From JAIRQX01 sp031556255 (lineage in GTDB: Bacteria; Chrysiogenota; Deferribacteres; Deferribacterales; JAISNW01), in the NCBI GenBank assembly GCA_031556255.1, contig JAVBTI010000085.1, positions 1 to 23,070 on the forward strand: a stretch of DNA of 23,070 nucleotides. Direction: 5' to 3'. A program made the position numbers and the translations under genes. Position 1 is the first letter of the stretch. Each line of letters starts with the position of its first letter. This document shows positions 6,443 through 14,730 of this stretch, in pieces. Under the pieces are notes generated by a model that did no database searches, had not been told where the DNA came from, and saw only the letters and a list, made by a program, of their open reading frames with translations.

Positions 6443-9112
6443 CTACCTGCCCTTAATTTTTTTTCTCAACGCGTCCATCTGCGCGGCCTCTTCAGGCATC
6501 TTGAGCTTGGTGTATATAGTTATCGCCGCGTCCAGAGCGGGAGCGGCGAAGTGGTCTTTGGCGTCGGTCTGGTATACCTGGTAGTATGTTTTCGCAGCGT
6601 CGCGCCCCTTGCCGTTTTCATTTTGCATGCGCGCCTGGGCAAACAGCCCGGCGCACTTCAGCGCCTTCGACTTATCCTTCAGAAGCGAATCTACGAATTG
6701 TTGATTATCCGCCAATTCCGCCGGTTTAGCAATCTCCACATACCTTCTGACCCCTTCCACGTAAAGCTGTGGGTTGTCTTTCCTTACCTCTTCGGCGGTG
6801 GTAAGCACTTCCAGTGATTTATCCGAAAGATCCATTATCTTGACCGCCGCCGGCAGGCGGAACTGGTCGTCCTCCAGGAACATGGCACGATATTCGGCAA
6901 GTGCGTCCCGTAAATCCACCGCCTCGGTGCACTGCGCTTTTATGAACCTCAGTTCCGGCGCTATCATAGAATTTTTTTCCACCGCGTCGGCGATATCCCG
7001 CAGGCACTCCTGCGATCGCCCCGTGGTGTAGAAAAGGCGCGCCCTTTCCGCATACATATCCCCCGCATACGGCGAATCGACGTACGCCGGGAAAAACATA
7101 TTGATTATTTGTATCAGAATGACATTTTCACCCGCACGGGATGCTTTGGACGCCATCTGGCTGAGCAGAAGGTCTTTCTGAGGAAATTCCGGCGTGCGGG
7201 GCAGCTCTTTTAATATGGAAGATATGGCCGCCATCTCACCCTGGCTGTTTTTCTCCAGCGCAATAATGCCGGAAAACGCGTCATACACCATGGATTTTTC
7301 TTTTATCAGCCTGTCATAAAGGGCTTTGGCCTCTTTCGTACGACCGGACCAGGCAAGCAGCTTAGCACTCACGATCTCCATGTCCGGCGGCAGGTTCTTA
7401 ACCGGCTCCAGCAGCTTTTCCGCCAACTGATAATCCCCCGCCAGCATCAGCTCTTTCACTCCGTCGTAAAGGATCGGACGGTAGCTCTGATTGGCTGTCA
7501 GTATGGCGGTGCCGCCCTTCACATCCCCTTCTTTAAACGCCAGCATCATCTTGAGGTGGGTAAACTCTTTGGAAGAAGTCTTGACGCCCTCTATTTCCCG
7601 CCTCGCCGCATCATATTCCATCTTGTTATAGTACGCCGTGGCACGGATAAGATGCGCCTGGGGAGTGTCTATCCCCTCCACATCAGCCATGGCGGTGTCA
7701 TATTTGCCCCGCTGCAGGTCTATCTCACCACGAAGCTGTTTGCAGTATTGCTCAGAACAGCCGTCCAGAAGCTGAATAGCTTCATTATACTGTTTTTTCA
7801 TATAGTAGACCTGCGCCAGCATAAACCTGGAGGCGGCAACCTGAGCTGGGTCTCTGGAGTAGTTCATGGTCGCGATAATATCGCTCTCCGCCTTGGACGG
7901 ATCCACATAGACAAGGGCCATGCCCCGGTAAAACTTGGCCTGCTGAACAAGGTCGGGCGGAGTCTGCACTTTGGCGAGCAGTTCCGCCGCCCGTGCATAT
8001 CTTTTCAGCTCCAGATGCTGGAGCCCTTCGTAATAGGCCGGGTAATCTTTATATTCAGATAACTTAAAGTCAAACTCGGACAAAAACGAGGAACTCATTC
8101 TTGGAAACTCTACAGCCGCGTAGTAGTTGAGAAGTTCCATTTTCTCGCTCTCAACCGTCACCAGCTTCAGAGCCGCGGCGGCCTCTTTCTGCATTTTCAG
8201 GCGGATTTTAAGCTTGGCGTCAAGGTAGCGTCTGTCAGACTGGCCGGCTATTTTGCCGATCAACTGCTCCGCCTCTTTTGCGCGACCCAGGTTTATAAAG
8301 GAATCCGCCTGTATGAAGGTAATATTATCCGTGCAGTACGGGGCAAGCCTGGCCACATTCCCGTAATTACCTTTATAGTACTCCGATACCGCGCGCAGGT
8401 CGTTGAAATCAGCATACTCAAAAACCAAATCGGGGTTGTCCGCCAGGAGTTTTGAGGCTTTGCTGAACTCTTTCTCTTTGAAAGCGGCCAAGACATATGC
8501 AGAAAAGGTGTATGCCGGAAACGGCCTGTGAAGCGCGTCGCCGGTCTCGGTTATTTTGGCGTAATCCCCACGGTCCCACAGGATTTGCATATATTTGTCG
8601 CAGGCTTCGTTACGGAACTCCTTTCCGTTAAGGCAGGCGTTGCTGAGAGCGCCGTCGGCCCCTTTATCTTTGAGGTTCCAGAGGCTCACCGCGTAAAGGA
8701 GGTAGGCTTCCTCTTTGTATTCAGGCGTTTTGAAGTCCTCTTCATAATCGGGATACGCTTTGGCAACGCTTTCGTAATCCTCAAGCAGGAAACGTTTCAC
8801 GAAATACTTGCGGTACGCAGTGTCGCCGGAGAAGAGCGACGCTATCGCCGTGGTGGGCCGGAACCTGTAGAAGAATGAAGGCTCTTCGGCGGTATAGTTG
8901 TCCGTCTCGTCCGCGGCGACGTCTATCGTCTGCTTCTCGGTGTAGTTGGTGAACGACGAGGGCACGGAAAGCGAAAGATCGATATCCCTGAATGCCGGCT
9001 GAATGTTGAAAGAGGCAACCTCTTCCCCTTTGAAGGAAAAATCAGGCAGGTCGACCGCCCATGCAAACGAGGCGGCAAGAAGAAAAAACAGGAGTACTGA
9101 AACTCTAAACAT
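6443..9112 (-). CDS. Large exported TPR-type repeat protein upstream of exbB-exbD-tonB
   Basis: An 889-residue protein of unknown function. It opens MFRVSVLLFFLLAASFAWA, a signal peptide with likely cleavage after AWA, then a long helical region made of many degenerate ~34-residue units. Typical TPR-like stretches are YEGLQHLELKRYARAAELL, AQVYYMKKQYNEAIQLL and YYNKMEYDAARREI. No enzyme motif is seen. It is probably periplasmic or outer-membrane-facing and may act as a protein-protein scaffold. ATG 9112 overlaps the surE stop by 8 bases (ATGTTTAG); an in-frame GTG at 9127 is a less attractive start because it adds five residues before the signal peptide. Position directly before exbB-exbD-tonB suggests that it works with the TonB motor, as TPR proteins do in some Vibrio TonB2-type systems; this is inference. 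Confidence 0.85.
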   Translation of the reverse strand: MFRVSVLLFFLLAASFAWAVDLPDFSFKGEEVASFNIQPAFRDIDLSLSVPSSFTNYTEKQTIDVAADETDNYTAEEPSFFYRFRPTTAIASLFSGDTAYRKYFVKRFLLEDYESVAKAYPDYEEDFKTPEYKEEAYLLYAVSLWNLKDKGADGALSNACLNGKEFRNEACDKYMQILWDRGDYAKITETGDALHRPFPAYTFSAYVLAAFKEKEFSKASKLLADNPDLVFEYADFNDLRAVSEYYKGNYGNVARLAPYCTDNITFIQADSFINLGRAKEAEQLIGKIAGQSDRRYLDAKLKIRLKMQKEAAAALKLVTVESEKMELLNYYAAVEFPRMSSSFLSEFDFKLSEYKDYPAYYEGLQHLELKRYARAAELLAKVQTPPDLVQQAKFYRGMALVYVDPSKAESDIIATMNYSRDPAQVAASRFMLAQVYYMKKQYNEAIQLLDGCSEQYCKQLRGEIDLQRGKYDTAMADVEGIDTPQAHLIRATAYYNKMEYDAARREIEGVKTSSKEFTHLKMMLAFKEGDVKGGTAILTANQSYRPILYDGVKELMLAGDYQLAEKLLEPVKNLPPDMEIVSAKLLAWSGRTKEAKALYDRLIKEKSMVYDAFSGIIALEKNSQGEMAAISSILKELPRTPEFPQKDLLLSQMASKASRAGENVILIQIINMFFPAYVDSPYAGDMYAERARLFYTTGRSQECLRDIADAVEKNSMIAPELRFIKAQCTEAVDLRDALAEYRAMFLEDDQFRLPAAVKIMDLSDKSLEVLTTAEEVRKDNPQLYVEGVRRYVEIAKPAELADNQQFVDSLLKDKSKALKCAGLFAQARMQNENGKGRDAAKTYYQVYQTDAKDHFAAPALDAAITIYTKLKMPEEAAQMDALRKKIKGR

Positions 9113-9881
9113 ATTTAAATAAATCACTCTTTTGTAAAATATTCAACACTGAATTATCGGTGGGGTCGGCCATGATGAGGGGCGTGACGGACACATATCC
9201 CCGGCGCAGCATATCTATATCGCCACCTTCTTCATTTTCCGCGCCGCCGGGCATTTCCACCCCTGAAAGCCAATAGTAACAGCCGCCTCTGGGGGATGTG
9301 CGGCGCTCATATTCCATTGTAAATCTTGCCTTTGAGAGACGTGCCGGCGCAAAGCCTTTTATATTTGCAAGCTCAAGGGGAGGAACGTTGAGATTATACA
9401 GCACTCCGCGCGGAAGTTCGTCCTTCTCCATTATTTCAAGCCACTTTGCGGCCATAGCGGCAGCGGCGGCGAAATCGTTCTCGGCAGTAAATGTGGAAAG
9501 GCTGACGGCACAGGAGGTTATCCCCTCCAGCACACCTTCCCCCGCGGCGGCCACGGTTCCGGAATAGTTTACGTTTATAGAAACATTCGCCCCGAGGTTT
9601 ATGCCGGAAAAAACATAATCCGGCCTGTGCGGTACAAGATCATAGAGGGCGAGCTTCACACAGTCCGCGGGGGTTCCATCCACGGCATAACCGAAAAAAA
9701 CTCCGTTTTTATAGATTTTCTCCACCTGGAGTATGGAATTGATTGTTATAGCTCTGGATGCGCCGCTGTGTCCTCTCAACGGCGCGGCAACGGTGACATC
9801 GGCAAAAGGGGACAATGCTTCCGCCAAGGCCTCCAACCCCGGCGCGTGTACCCCGTCATCATTGACAACCAATATGTGCAC
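9105..9881 (-). CDS. surE: 5'/3'-nucleotidase SurE
   Basis: A 258-residue SurE, a metal-dependent phosphatase that removes phosphate from nucleoside 5'- and 3'-monophosphates and is linked to stationary-phase survival. The N-terminus MHILVVNDDGVHAPGL gives the metal ligands Asp8 and Asp9; Ser39 (GHSGAS) and Asn95 (SGINLGANV) complete the site at the usual spacing. DGTPADCVKLAL and NYSGTVAAAGEG are further family signatures. The length is normal. It starts nine bases after the GGDEF gene and overlaps the TPR gene at its end, so it sits inside the polA-to-tonB run. Confidence is high. Confidence 0.97.
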   Translation of the reverse strand: MHILVVNDDGVHAPGLEALAEALSPFADVTVAAPLRGHSGASRAITINSILQVEKIYKNGVFFGYAVDGTPADCVKLALYDLVPHRPDYVFSGINLGANVSINVNYSGTVAAAGEGVLEGITSCAVSLSTFTAENDFAAAAAMAAKWLEIMEKDELPRGVLYNLNVPPLELANIKGFAPARLSKARFTMEYERRTSPRGGCYYWLSGVEMPGGAENEEGGDIDMLRRGYVSVTPLIMADPTDNSVLNILQKSDLFKYV

Positions 9882-9890
9882 AACTACCCC

Positions 9891-10958
9891 TTAACACTCA
9901 GTTTTAGCGCTGCATATGCGCTTGCCGGAGACTTTACTGTGGTAAAGCCCTATATCGGCTGCCTTGACAATGTCTATTGCGTCGAAAGCGCTGGGATCCA
10001 TATCGTCCGGGATGGAGATAAAACCTCCGCTTATCCCCAGATCGCCTACCATATTGAACCTGCCCGCGATTTCATCTATCAAGACAACTATCCTGAGAAA
10101 AAGTTCTTTAACAGCCGCGGGGGAGACAGTGTCGAGGAGCATATAAAACTCGTCTCCGCCGAATCTGCCCAGCGTTTCCGCGGGCGTTAGCAATTTTTTT
10201 ATCCCGTCGGCCACATTCCTCAGAGTCTCGTCGCCCGTGATATGCCCGTGGGTATCATTCAGCGTTTTGAAATTATCCATGTCCATAAGGACAAATGCAA
10301 AGCCTTCGCCGGAACTTTTATATCTATCAATATACTGATGTAAAAGGGAGTGCATCATCCCTTTGTTGTAAACGCCGGTTAAAAAGTCATACTGCGACTG
10401 ATAAAGGACAGCGGCGCTGTTATGCAGCTTCCTCAGGGTCATCCCTATGCGCAGCACCAGTTCCTGCACAAAATCCACATGCGCGTCCCCCGAAAGTTTC
10501 GAGGGATTGGTGCTGTACAGATTCAGGCTGGCGATGATCTTCCCGTTCTCAATGATGGGGGCGATGAGGTAGGAGCCGATGTCGGGGATCATATGGAAGT
10601 CGCTTATCAATCCTTCAAGGTAGGTGCCGAAATATGGGCGTTTGTCCACATAGGCGTAGCGCAATACCTTTTCATTTACGAATGCCACCCGTATGCATGT
10701 TCCCGGCAGCGGTTTTCCCACATTCACCGCGTCTTCGTCGATGAAAAGCGCCGCCCGGTCTATCTCAAATATCTCTTCCATGTAGGCCAGAGCCTTTTTA
10801 TCCATCTCGGCCACCGATTCGGAAGTGATGAACGCGTCCTCCACAAGGCGGAACCCTTTATGTTTGGCCTCGTTCTCCTGAATAAGATTTACGAGGCGCT
10901 GAAGCTCCTCTTTCAGCATCATATTTTCTTTGAGTACTGTGTAAACCTTATTTTTCAC
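9891..10958 (-). CDS. Diguanylate cyclase with N-terminal GAF/DUF484-like sensor domain
   Basis: A 355-residue cytoplasmic protein. Residues 1-32 are a probable coiled coil, residues ~35-175 look like a GAF/DUF484 fold (DRAALFIDED, YLIAPIIENGKIIASLNLYS), and residues ~190-355 form a GGDEF domain. The active-site loop is intact (GRFGGDEFYML, residues 264-274), and the metal-binding MDMDNFKTLND at ~225-235 is present, so c-di-GMP synthesis from two GTP is expected. The usual inhibitory I-site RxxD before GGDEF is absent (TPAE occupies it), suggesting no product inhibition. There is no membrane segment. GTG start at 10958 shares its first G with the polA stop (TAGTG), a one-base overlap implying coupling. 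The ligand of the sensor domain is unknown. Confidence 0.92.
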   Translation of the reverse strand: MKNKVYTVLKENMMLKEELQRLVNLIQENEAKHKGFRLVEDAFITSESVAEMDKKALAYMEEIFEIDRAALFIDEDAVNVGKPLPGTCIRVAFVNEKVLRYAYVDKRPYFGTYLEGLISDFHMIPDIGSYLIAPIIENGKIIASLNLYSTNPSKLSGDAHVDFVQELVLRIGMTLRKLHNSAAVLYQSQYDFLTGVYNKGMMHSLLHQYIDRYKSSGEGFAFVLMDMDNFKTLNDTHGHITGDETLRNVADGIKKLLTPAETLGRFGGDEFYMLLDTVSPAAVKELFLRIVVLIDEIAGRFNMVGDLGISGGFISIPDDMDPSAFDAIDIVKAADIGLYHSKVSGKRICSAKTEC

Positions 10959-13384
10959 TATTTCAGCTCTCCCCAGTCGGATCCTGAGCTTGCGTTCACG
11001 GAAAGAGGCACGTTCAGTGCGATTGCGCTTTCCATCTCCCGGCGTGCCAGCGGCAGAAACTTTTCCACAATGTCACGCCGCACCTCAAATATAAGCTCGT
11101 CATGTATCTGTAAACAGAGGCGGACATCCAGCCCGCTGCCCTTAATCAGTTTATCGCATTTTATCATCGCCATCTTGATAATATCGGCGGCACTGCCCTG
11201 CAGAGGTGCGTTCATGGCCGCCCGCTCGGCCCTTTGGCGGTTCAGGGCGTTACGGCTGTTTATGTCCGGAAAAAACCTCTTTCTCCCGAGTATGGTTTCA
11301 CAATACCCTTTATCTCGCGTATATTCAATAACATTTGATATATATCCGCGCACATTTTTATAAAGGTTGAAGTAAGCCTCAATAAACTCTTTCGCCTCTC
11401 TGGGGGTTATCCCTGTGTCCCGCGACAGGCCGAAAGGTGAAAGTCCGTAGATTATACCGAAGTTAACAGCCTTGGCCAGGCGGCGGATATCAGGAGTGAC
11501 CTCCTCTTTCGTTTTATTGAATATCTTCATCGAGGTGATGGTGTGGATATCTTCCCCGGTCCGGAACGCTTCCGTCAGATGCGGGTCGCCGGAAAGATGC
11601 GCCAGAATCCGCAGTTCGATCTGCGAATAATCGAGGGACACAAAGCAGTACCCATCCGCGGGCACGAAGGCCGCGCGGATCGTTTTTCCTATCTCTCCGC
11701 GGGCAGGTATGTTTTGCAGGTTCGGATTCACTGAAGAGAGCCGTCCGGTGGCGGCACCGGTCTGTTTGAAGGTGGTATGTATGCGTCCGTCCGCCGCTAT
11801 CGACTCCACAAGCGGTCCCGTATAGGTGGAAAGTAATTTTGAATATTCCCGGTAAGTGAGGATGTCTTCTATAACCTCTCTGTGAGCGGGAGAAATGTTC
11901 ATAAGCTCGCGCAGCACATCTTCCGCCGTGGAACGGTTGTTTTTTGCAAGAGGAGGTATCCCCAGCCTGCCGTAAAGGTATTCCGAAAGCTGCTTCGGTG
12001 AGTTCAGGTTCATATCGTAACCCGCTCTGGACGTAAGCCGGGAGGCAACCACGGATATCTGCTGCTTCAGTATGTTCGCCACGTTGCGGACGCGATCCGG
12101 GTCGACACGCACGCCCAGGCTTTCCATTTCCCCCAGTATAAAAGCGACGGGAAGTTCCAGCTCCGTGTATAATTTATCAAGCCCCAGCGAATTAAGTTTC
12201 TGATCCAGTGTGGCCGCGGCGTGCATAAGGCGGGGAATAAACTCCTCCATCGACTCCGTACGCCCTTTCTGTATGGTTCCTGTATCCGGCTCGCACAGCC
12301 AGCTTGTAAGCAGGCAGTCTTTCGCCTCGGGATATGTTTTCCCGGTAAGCCTCGCAAAGGTCTTGACGTCATAAAAATTCGAATCCGCTCTCGCAGGATG
12401 CGCCTCAGGCCGGTACCACTCGAAATGCTCCCCGTCGGTGACCCAGAGCTTCCCTTCCGTCGCAATGAAAAAGGAAGGTGATGCAACTTCCCCCATCACG
12501 CAGGCATGAAGCGGTATATTTGCAGCAGGTTCGCCGGTGTTTTCCGCGTCGGCCGGGATTGCCGTCTGGAGGGAAAGTAGTTTCGCCGCCACAGTGCGCA
12601 TTCCGAGCCGTTCAAGTTCCATGCGCAGCCTGCCTTCGTCTTTTGAAAGAACCGGCTCAAAAAGAGGCTCTATAGTTTCAAGCTCTATCAGCTCCATGGC
12701 GAAATAGGCATTCGCCTTATCCCGCTCCAGATGCTCTTTCACTTTCCCCTTTATCTCACTTATATGGGTGTAGACGCCGTCCAGGGAACCATACTCCCGG
12801 ATAAGCTTTGCGGCAGTTTTTTCACCCACCCCCGCCACACCGGGGATATTGTCGGACTTATCCCCCAGAAGGGACAGGTAGCCCAGCATCTGTTCAGGCT
12901 TTACGCCGTATTTGTCGGCCGTTTCAGCGGCGCCGAGAAGGTTGCCCGTCTGGTCGTCGTATATCTTTATACTGTTGTTCACAAGTTGGAAAAGATCTTT
13001 ATCCTTCGTCACTATCACAACAGGTTCGTTTGCTTGCCTTGCGAGAGTGGCAATAACGTCGTCAGCCTCTATACCGGTTTTCCAGTATACAGGCACACCG
13101 GCAAGGGGCAGGAGGGCGCGGATAGTCTCGATCTGCGGGGCGAGGGTTTCAGGCATCGCCTCCCTGGTGGCTTTGTACTGAGGATACTTCTTGTGACGCG
13201 AAGTCTCCCCCCTGGCATCGAAAGCCGCGAGTATCTGCGACGGCTTAAGCTGGGAACGCACTTTTTCCAGTATGGTGAAGAAAATATGCACAGTGCCCGT
13301 GGGTGTGCCGTCCGGAGCGGTCAGCGGCGGCGCCTTATGGTAGGCGCGGTAAGCGATGGAGTTACCGTCTAGAATGACTATCAT
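10958..13384 (-). CDS. polA: DNA polymerase I, proofreading-deficient type
   Basis: An 808-residue Pol I for Okazaki-fragment maturation and repair synthesis. The 5'-nuclease domain spans ~1-265 (ILDGNSIAYRAYHK; TKDKDLFQL; GDKSDNIPGVAGVGEKTA). The middle ~285-400 corresponds to the 3'-5' exonuclease but is shortened and lacks the DxE and other catalytic Asp motifs, so proofreading is predicted absent, as in Taq and Bacillus enzymes. The polymerase domain spans ~405-808: motif A DYSQIELRILAHL at ~585, motif B RRLAKAVNFGIIYG at ~634, and motif C QIHDELIFE at ~759. ATG 13384 has AAGGA seven bases upstream. It follows the hairpin spacer after gpsA and leads directly into the GGDEF gene. Family length is usually 830-930. 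Confidence 0.97.
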   Translation of the reverse strand: MIVILDGNSIAYRAYHKAPPLTAPDGTPTGTVHIFFTILEKVRSQLKPSQILAAFDARGETSRHKKYPQYKATREAMPETLAPQIETIRALLPLAGVPVYWKTGIEADDVIATLARQANEPVVIVTKDKDLFQLVNNSIKIYDDQTGNLLGAAETADKYGVKPEQMLGYLSLLGDKSDNIPGVAGVGEKTAAKLIREYGSLDGVYTHISEIKGKVKEHLERDKANAYFAMELIELETIEPLFEPVLSKDEGRLRMELERLGMRTVAAKLLSLQTAIPADAENTGEPAANIPLHACVMGEVASPSFFIATEGKLWVTDGEHFEWYRPEAHPARADSNFYDVKTFARLTGKTYPEAKDCLLTSWLCEPDTGTIQKGRTESMEEFIPRLMHAAATLDQKLNSLGLDKLYTELELPVAFILGEMESLGVRVDPDRVRNVANILKQQISVVASRLTSRAGYDMNLNSPKQLSEYLYGRLGIPPLAKNNRSTAEDVLRELMNISPAHREVIEDILTYREYSKLLSTYTGPLVESIAADGRIHTTFKQTGAATGRLSSVNPNLQNIPARGEIGKTIRAAFVPADGYCFVSLDYSQIELRILAHLSGDPHLTEAFRTGEDIHTITSMKIFNKTKEEVTPDIRRLAKAVNFGIIYGLSPFGLSRDTGITPREAKEFIEAYFNLYKNVRGYISNVIEYTRDKGYCETILGRKRFFPDINSRNALNRQRAERAAMNAPLQGSAADIIKMAMIKCDKLIKGSGLDVRLCLQIHDELIFEVRRDIVEKFLPLARREMESAIALNVPLSVNASSGSDWGELK

Positions 13385-13541
13385 ATGTAAGTCCTTGTGC
13401 TGTCATTGCGGGTTTGCCCCGCAATCCAGGATAAAAATAAGGATTTAAAAGCATGAATCCCAATCCCGAAGGGATTGGGATCGCAATATTAATCGCAAGT
13501 CGCGTCATAAAGAGCAGGGCGAGGGCCCTTTAACTAAATCA
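13385..13541. repeat. Spacer between gpsA and polA with two perfect hairpins
   Basis: No gene is seen. The first palindrome pairs ATTGCGGG (13405-13412) with CCCGCAAT (13418-13425) over a 5-base loop and sits in a TGTCATTGCGGG...GCAATCCAGG context, which resembles dispersed REP-like elements seen in many bacterial genomes. The second pairs ATCCCAATCCC (13457-13467) with GGGATTGGGAT (13471-13481) around a GAA loop, an 11-bp perfect stem. On the minus strand the second stem is followed by a moderately T-rich stretch, so it may also damp read-through from gpsA into polA. Whether these recur elsewhere in the genome cannot be seen here. Confidence 0.65.
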
Positions 13542-14537
13542 TCAAACCGTATCTTCAGTTTTCAGCGGCCTGTGCATCAGATCCCAGGCCGACGCCAACG
13601 CCTTTTTCCCTTCGTATATAATGCTGTACACTTCCGTGCATATAGGCATGGATATATTCATCTTCTGCGACACAAGATAAACCGCCTTAGCAGTAAACAC
13701 CCCTTCCGCCACGGTATTCAGCTTGCTCGTGATCTCTTCCACCGTAAACCCTTCCGCAAGGCGCATCCCCACCTGCCGGTTCCGGCTGTTATCCACTGTG
13801 GCGGTAAGCACAAGGTCGCCCAGCCCGGCCAGACCCATGAAAGTCTCACGTTTCGCACCGTAAGCCACGCCGAAGCGCGTGATCTCCGCCAGCCCCCGTG
13901 TCACAAGAACCGCACGGGCATTATGGTCCATATTCAGGCCGTCGCTCAGGCCGGTAGCCACAGCGATAACGTTCTTCAGCGCCCCCCCTACCTCCAGGCC
14001 GATCATATCGTTGGAAGTATAGACACGGAAATAATCCGACGAAATCTCTTTCTGCCACCATTTTGCCAGTTCCATATCCTGGGAGCCGAGGCTCACGGCT
14101 GTGGGCTTTTTCAGGGCCACTTCCTTGGCAAAGGAAGGGCCGGATATGAGCGAGAATTCCGCGTCTATCTCGTCTTCCAGAGTACTGATGACCAGCTTGC
14201 CCGTCTCTATTTCAATTCCCTTGGACGCGTTGAGGATATTCCGCCCTTTGAGCGCATCTTTATATTTGCGGGCGGTCGCGCGGGAGAACTGTGTGGGCAC
14301 CGTCCATACAATATGTTTGGCGTCGCACTGGGGAAGAGTATCCATCGGTTTGGCCACCACGGAGGTATTCAAAATGGCGCCCGCCAGGAATAATTTATTT
14401 TCATGGTATGTGTTTATGGTGGCCACCACGTCTTCTTCCCGGGCGTATATCTCCACGGATCTGCCGCCTTCCGCCATAAGGGATGCCAACGCGCTGCCCC
14501 AGGCCCCGCCCCCTACCACAGCTATTTTCTCTTTCAT
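13542..14537 (-). CDS. gpsA: Glycerol-3-phosphate dehydrogenase [NAD(P)+]
   Basis: A 331-residue cytoplasmic enzyme that reduces dihydroxyacetone phosphate to sn-glycerol-3-phosphate, the first step of phospholipid synthesis. The Rossmann motif is at residues 8-14 (VGGGAWGSALA), followed by GPSFAKEVALKKPTAV. The catalytic-lysine region GGALKNVIAVATGLSDGL and the substrate-binding GLGDLVLTATVDNSRNRQVG are both present. ATG 14537 has GGAGG seven bases upstream; an in-frame TTG one codon earlier is too close to be preferred. It is the first gene of the minus-strand run and diverges from argS. Length and motifs are complete. Confidence 0.97.
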   Translation of the reverse strand: MKEKIAVVGGGAWGSALASLMAEGGRSVEIYAREEDVVATINTYHENKLFLAGAILNTSVVAKPMDTLPQCDAKHIVWTVPTQFSRATARKYKDALKGRNILNASKGIEIETGKLVISTLEDEIDAEFSLISGPSFAKEVALKKPTAVSLGSQDMELAKWWQKEISSDYFRVYTSNDMIGLEVGGALKNVIAVATGLSDGLNMDHNARAVLVTRGLAEITRFGVAYGAKRETFMGLAGLGDLVLTATVDNSRNRQVGMRLAEGFTVEEITSKLNTVAEGVFTAKAVYLVSQKMNISMPICTEVYSIIYEGKKALASAWDLMHRPLKTEDTV

Positions 14538-14663
14538 CAAAAAGCCTCCACTCTAATTCACAGTTACTTGTTAATTTACCCGACAATGCAAAAAAATGGT
14601 AGCGTAAAATTGCAGGCGCGGGGGAAGAGGGCGGGCGATCATGACCAGTTACGGGAAAAATTG

Positions 14664-14692
14664 TTGTTTTTACTCCCAAGATACGCTACACT
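14664..14692 (+). promoter_or_regulatory. Possible argS promoter
   Basis: TTGTTT (14664-14669), a 17-base spacer and TACACT (14687-14692) lie 39 bases before the argS ATG, in the gap between the divergent gpsA and argS genes. The -10 box is fair and the -35 box weak. Nothing else recognisable was seen in this gap. Confidence 0.35.
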
Positions 14693-14730
14693 TTTGTGAT
14701 TTTTTGCAGCAGACAGGAGTAGATCATCAG

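Noticed and set aside
6077..6817. Plus-strand open frame of about 246 codons across exbB and the TPR gene
   Set aside because: It runs opposite two well-supported genes, lacks a ribosome-binding site and shows no protein-family features.
10422..11363. Plus-strand open frame of about 313 codons
   Set aside because: Antisense to polA and the GGDEF gene, whose motifs are unmistakable.
12731..13372. Plus-strand open frame opposite the 5' part of polA
   Set aside because: Shadow of the 5'-nuclease domain; no independent signal.
13572..14393. Plus-strand open frame opposite gpsA
   Set aside because: Composition is that of an antisense frame (rich in His, Arg and Gln), and gpsA motifs fill the other strand.
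14641..14730. N-terminal extension of argS from an upstream ATG
   Set aside because: The extra 30 residues have no ArgRS resemblance, and the promoter-like sequence lies inside this stretch.
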